Positions 34,002 to 35,766 of a stretch of 35,766 bases of DNA are shown here, piece by piece. Location of the stretch: NCBI GenBank assembly GCA_025351345.1, contig JANXWB010000067.1, positions 1 through 35,766 of the forward strand, read 5' to 3'. Source of the stretch: Synechococcales cyanobacterium GL140_1_metabat_312 (GTDB lineage: Bacteria; Cyanobacteriota; Cyanobacteriia; Leptolyngbyales; Leptolyngbyaceae). The position numbers and the translations under genes were made by a program. The notes below the pieces were generated by a model. That model searched no databases. It worked only from the letters and a program-made list of their open reading frames with translations, and was not told where the DNA came from. How positions within the stretch are numbered: position 1 is the stretch's first letter; each line of letters starts with the position of its first letter.

Positions 34002-35468
34002 ATGAAGGTTTTAGGAATTAATGATTCATTGCTGGATTTTTCTAGCGAAGGATTGGCGATCGGATTGTTTGAAGATAAGCTTGAATTGACCGGAGATTTA
34101 GAAGCCTTAGATGGGAAGCTTTCGGGTTTGGTTTCTGAGATTATTACGGAAGCCGATTTCAAAGGTAAGCTTGGTAGTAGCATTGCAACGCGAGTGATAG
34201 GCATGGGCTTTAAAAAACTGATGATCTTTGGCTTAGGTAAATCCGACAAATTGAAATTTGAAACCCTTCGCAAAGTTGCCGGAAATATGGCGAAGGCTGC
34301 TCGTCATGAGAAATGTAAGACCGTTGGCGTTTCCCTCCCAATTGTCAATAATAATGTTGCGGGAACAGTTCAAGCGATCGCCGAGGGCATTGAATTAGCA
34401 TTGTATAAAGACGTGCGCTTTAAGTCTGAAAAGGACGAAAGTACAGTTGTTGAGTCTGCAAGTTTGATTGGATTCGCTGGACAAGAAGCGGCGATCGAGA
34501 AAGCTCACATCATTTGTTCTGGCGTATTCCTTGCCCGTGAACTGGTTGCTGCGCCTGCCAATGTCATTGATTCGGTTACGTTTGCTGATATGGCAATAGA
34601 GTTAGCGAAAACCTATAGTTTAGAGCTAAAAATCCTAGAAAAGGCTGATTGCGAAGCCTTGAATATGGGTGCATTTTTAGGAGTCGCAAGAGCGTCTGAC
34701 ATTCCGCCAAAGTTCATTCACATGATTTACAAACCCGCTGGAACACCGCGCAAACGAGTTGCGATCGTAGGGAAAGGATTAACGTTTGATTCCGGTGGTT
34801 TGAATTTGAAAGTCGGCGCGTCATCAATTGAAATGATGAAAACTGACATGGGCGGCGCAGGGGCGACCTTTGGAGCGGCGAAGGCGATCGCACAATTGAA
34901 GCCTGATGTGGAAGTGCATTTCATTAGTGCTGTAACTGAAAATATGATCAATGGCAATGCGATGCGGCCTGGTGATATTCTTACCGCGTCGAACGGGAAA
35001 ACCATTGAAATTATGAATACAGATGCGGAAGGTCGGTTAACGCTGGCCGATTCGTTGGTCTATGCGGATAAGTTGGGGTTGGATGCGATCGTAGACCTAG
35101 CCACCTTGACGGGAGCTTGTGTTGTGGCATTGGGGAATGACATTGCGGGGTTATGGAGTCCTGATAATGCGTTTGCAGATGAATTGATAGCGGCAGCGGA
35201 ATCCAGTGGTGAGAAGCTATGGAAAATGCCCTTTGAAGAGTCCTATTTTGAAAGTATGAAGTCTCCTATTGCAGATATGAAAAATATTGGTGCAAGAACG
35301 GGTGGGGCGATTAGTGCGGCGGTATTTTTGAAGCAGTATGTCAAAGATACTACTTGGGCACATATGGACGTTGCGGGTCCGGTTTGGACGGATAAGGATA
35401 AGGATTACAATCCAACGGGGGCAACGGGTTACGGAGTGCGGACGTTAGTGGATTGGGTTTTGGCTTGA
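34002..35468 (+). CDS. pepA: Leucyl aminopeptidase (M17)
   Basis: The 488-residue product removes N-terminal residues, especially leucine, from peptides in the cytoplasm. The C-terminal catalytic half has the two-metal site: [15 protein letters not shown] (about 256-270, lysine and aspartate ligands), [10 protein letters not shown] and [12 protein letters not shown] (about 338-349, signature with the active-site arginine). The N-terminal half (1-160) is the variable hexamerisation domain. All ligands are present and length is typical. ATG 34002 is the start. A hairpin follows the gene. Confidence 0.95.
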   Translation: MKVLGINDSLLDFSSEGLAIGLFEDKLELTGDLEALDGKLSGLVSEIITEADFKGKLGSSIATRVIGMGFKKLMIFGLGKSDKLKFETLRKVAGNMAKAARHEKCKTVGVSLPIVNNNVAGTVQAIAEGIELALYKDVRFKSEKDESTVVESASLIGFAGQEAAIEKAHIICSGVFLARELVAAPANVIDSVTFADMAIELAKTYSLELKILEKADCEALNMGAFLGVARASDIPPKFIHMIYKPAGTPRKRVAIVGKGLTFDSGGLNLKVGASSIEMMKTDMGGAGATFGAAKAIAQLKPDVEVHFISAVTENMINGNAMRPGDILTASNGKTIEIMNTDAEGRLTLADSLVYADKLGLDAIVDLATLTGACVVALGNDIAGLWSPDNAFADELIAAAESSGEKLWKMPFEESYFESMKSPIADMKNIGARTGGAISAAVFLKQYVKDTTWAHMDVAGPVWTDKDKDYNPTGATGYGVRTLVDWVLA

Positions 35469-35501
35469 TAACTCAATTTTGATTTAAAGATCTGATTTGA
35501 A

Positions 35502-35538
35502 TAGTCCCTCAGTTTCCACTTCGGATTCTGGGGGACTA
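35502..35538 (+). terminator. Hairpin downstream of pepA
   Basis: TAGTCCCTCAG (35502-35512) pairs with CTGGGGGACTA (35528-35538), 11 pairs with one G-U, across a 15-base loop. It lies 34 bp after the pepA stop. The following GTTTATAAGG has only a short T run, so terminator strength is uncertain. Confidence 0.6.
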
Positions 35539-35625
35539 GTTTATAAGGAAATAACATTTTTCTGGAACTAAAGCAGGTATTGTTGTGATCAACTCAGCAC
35601 GATCGTGCATTGTGCGACTTTCTTA

Positions 35626-35766
35626 TCTATAGAACCCATTTGACATCATAGAGTATACTAAAGTAAATATCAAAAAGTCACGAACTCCAGCGCTATGACC
35701 TATTCCAGCAGTTTAACCGACGACGAATGGGAAATTCTAGAACCACTCCTGTTAGAAGTGTTGCCC
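35626..35766 (+). mobile_element. Right-end partial insertion sequence (IS5-like)
   Basis: These 141 bases are the exact reverse complement of bases 1-141: one end of the same insertion sequence, now reading out of the window to the right. The flank before it (ending GACTTTCTTA) differs from the flank at the left end, so the two copies sit at different places in the genome or the window ends on a shared repeat. Confidence 0.85.
35695..35766 (+). CDS. IS5-family transposase, N-terminal fragment
   Basis: ATG at 35695 starts the same 24-codon peptide as at the left end (MTYSSSLTDDEWEILEPLL...), running off the right edge. The IS5/DUF4096-type N-terminus is recognisable; the catalytic domain is outside the window. 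The 69 bases between the repeat boundary and this ATG should contain the terminal inverted repeat and the transposase promoter. Confidence 0.75.
   Translation, partial: MTYSSSLTDDEWEILEPLLLEVLP

Noticed and set aside
1-35766. A 35-kb composite transposon bounded by two inverted IS copies
   Set aside because: The interior is ordinary chromosomal housekeeping sequence with uniform HIP1 content, and only one end of each IS is present. An assembly break at a repeat explains it better.

Overview
This 35.8 kb window is a piece of a cyanobacterial chromosome. The octamer GCGATCGC (HIP1) and its core CGATCG occur throughout. The gene set is also cyanobacterial: a CpcS/CpeS phycobiliprotein lyase, Ycf46, a DUF92/VTE6-type phytyl-phosphate kinase, GuaB3, a GlgA2-type glycogen synthase, DUF2808, a PEP-CTERM protein and an ArgS-like DALR-domain protein. 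I saw no plasmid, prophage, CRISPR, rRNA or tRNA features. Most genes are housekeeping or conserved cyanobacterial genes.

Ends: bases 1-141 and 35626-35766 are exact reverse complements of each other. Each carries the first 24 codons of an IS5-like transposase reading out of the window. The window is therefore best read as an assembly contig bounded by two copies of one insertion sequence. The left copy runs into the 3' end of a DUF262 (GmrSD/ParB-fold) gene and probably truncates it.

Left part (about 1-10.3 kb, all minus strand): DUF262 remnant, TPR protein, signal peptidase I, a secreted protein with three peptidoglycan-binding repeats and a SPOR-like tail, an SH3-like membrane-anchored protein, Ycf46 AAA+ ATPase, YceD/DUF177, YidC, a PH-domain membrane protein, RnpA, L34 and a DUF2808 secreted protein. 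The rpmH-rnpA-PH-yidC-yceD-ycf46 series is a ribosome and membrane-protein biogenesis cluster. The jag/khpB gene often found beside yidC is not there.

Middle (10.5-23.1 kb): an orphan MalG-type sugar permease, L32, a VOC-DUF952 fusion, a run of secreted or membrane proteins of unknown role around the VTE6-type kinase, thioredoxin, GuaB3, a cyanobacterial protein built of two tandem copies of one domain, a Tat-exported metallophosphatase, a single-pass membrane protein with a long disordered linker, a Cof-type HAD phosphatase, and a DALR-domain protein divergent from a Crp/Fnr regulator.

Right part (23.1-35.5 kb, mostly plus strand): the Crp/Fnr regulator, a C39-like peptidase, 5-formyltetrahydrofolate cyclo-ligase, a ComB-like phosphatase, an RluA-type pseudouridine synthase whose start codon lies in a 15-bp perfect hairpin, ArfB, a Tat/lipobox Rieske protein, prolyl-tRNA synthetase, a PEP-CTERM protein, the CpcS/CpeS lyase, glycogen synthase and leucyl aminopeptidase. 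Strong factor-independent terminators are visible after trxA, guaB3 and the HAD gene.

I found no clear new multi-gene system. The items most worth a second look are the DALR/Crp pair, the start-codon hairpin, the VOC-DUF952 fusion, the tandem-domain protein and the IS-truncated DUF262 gene.
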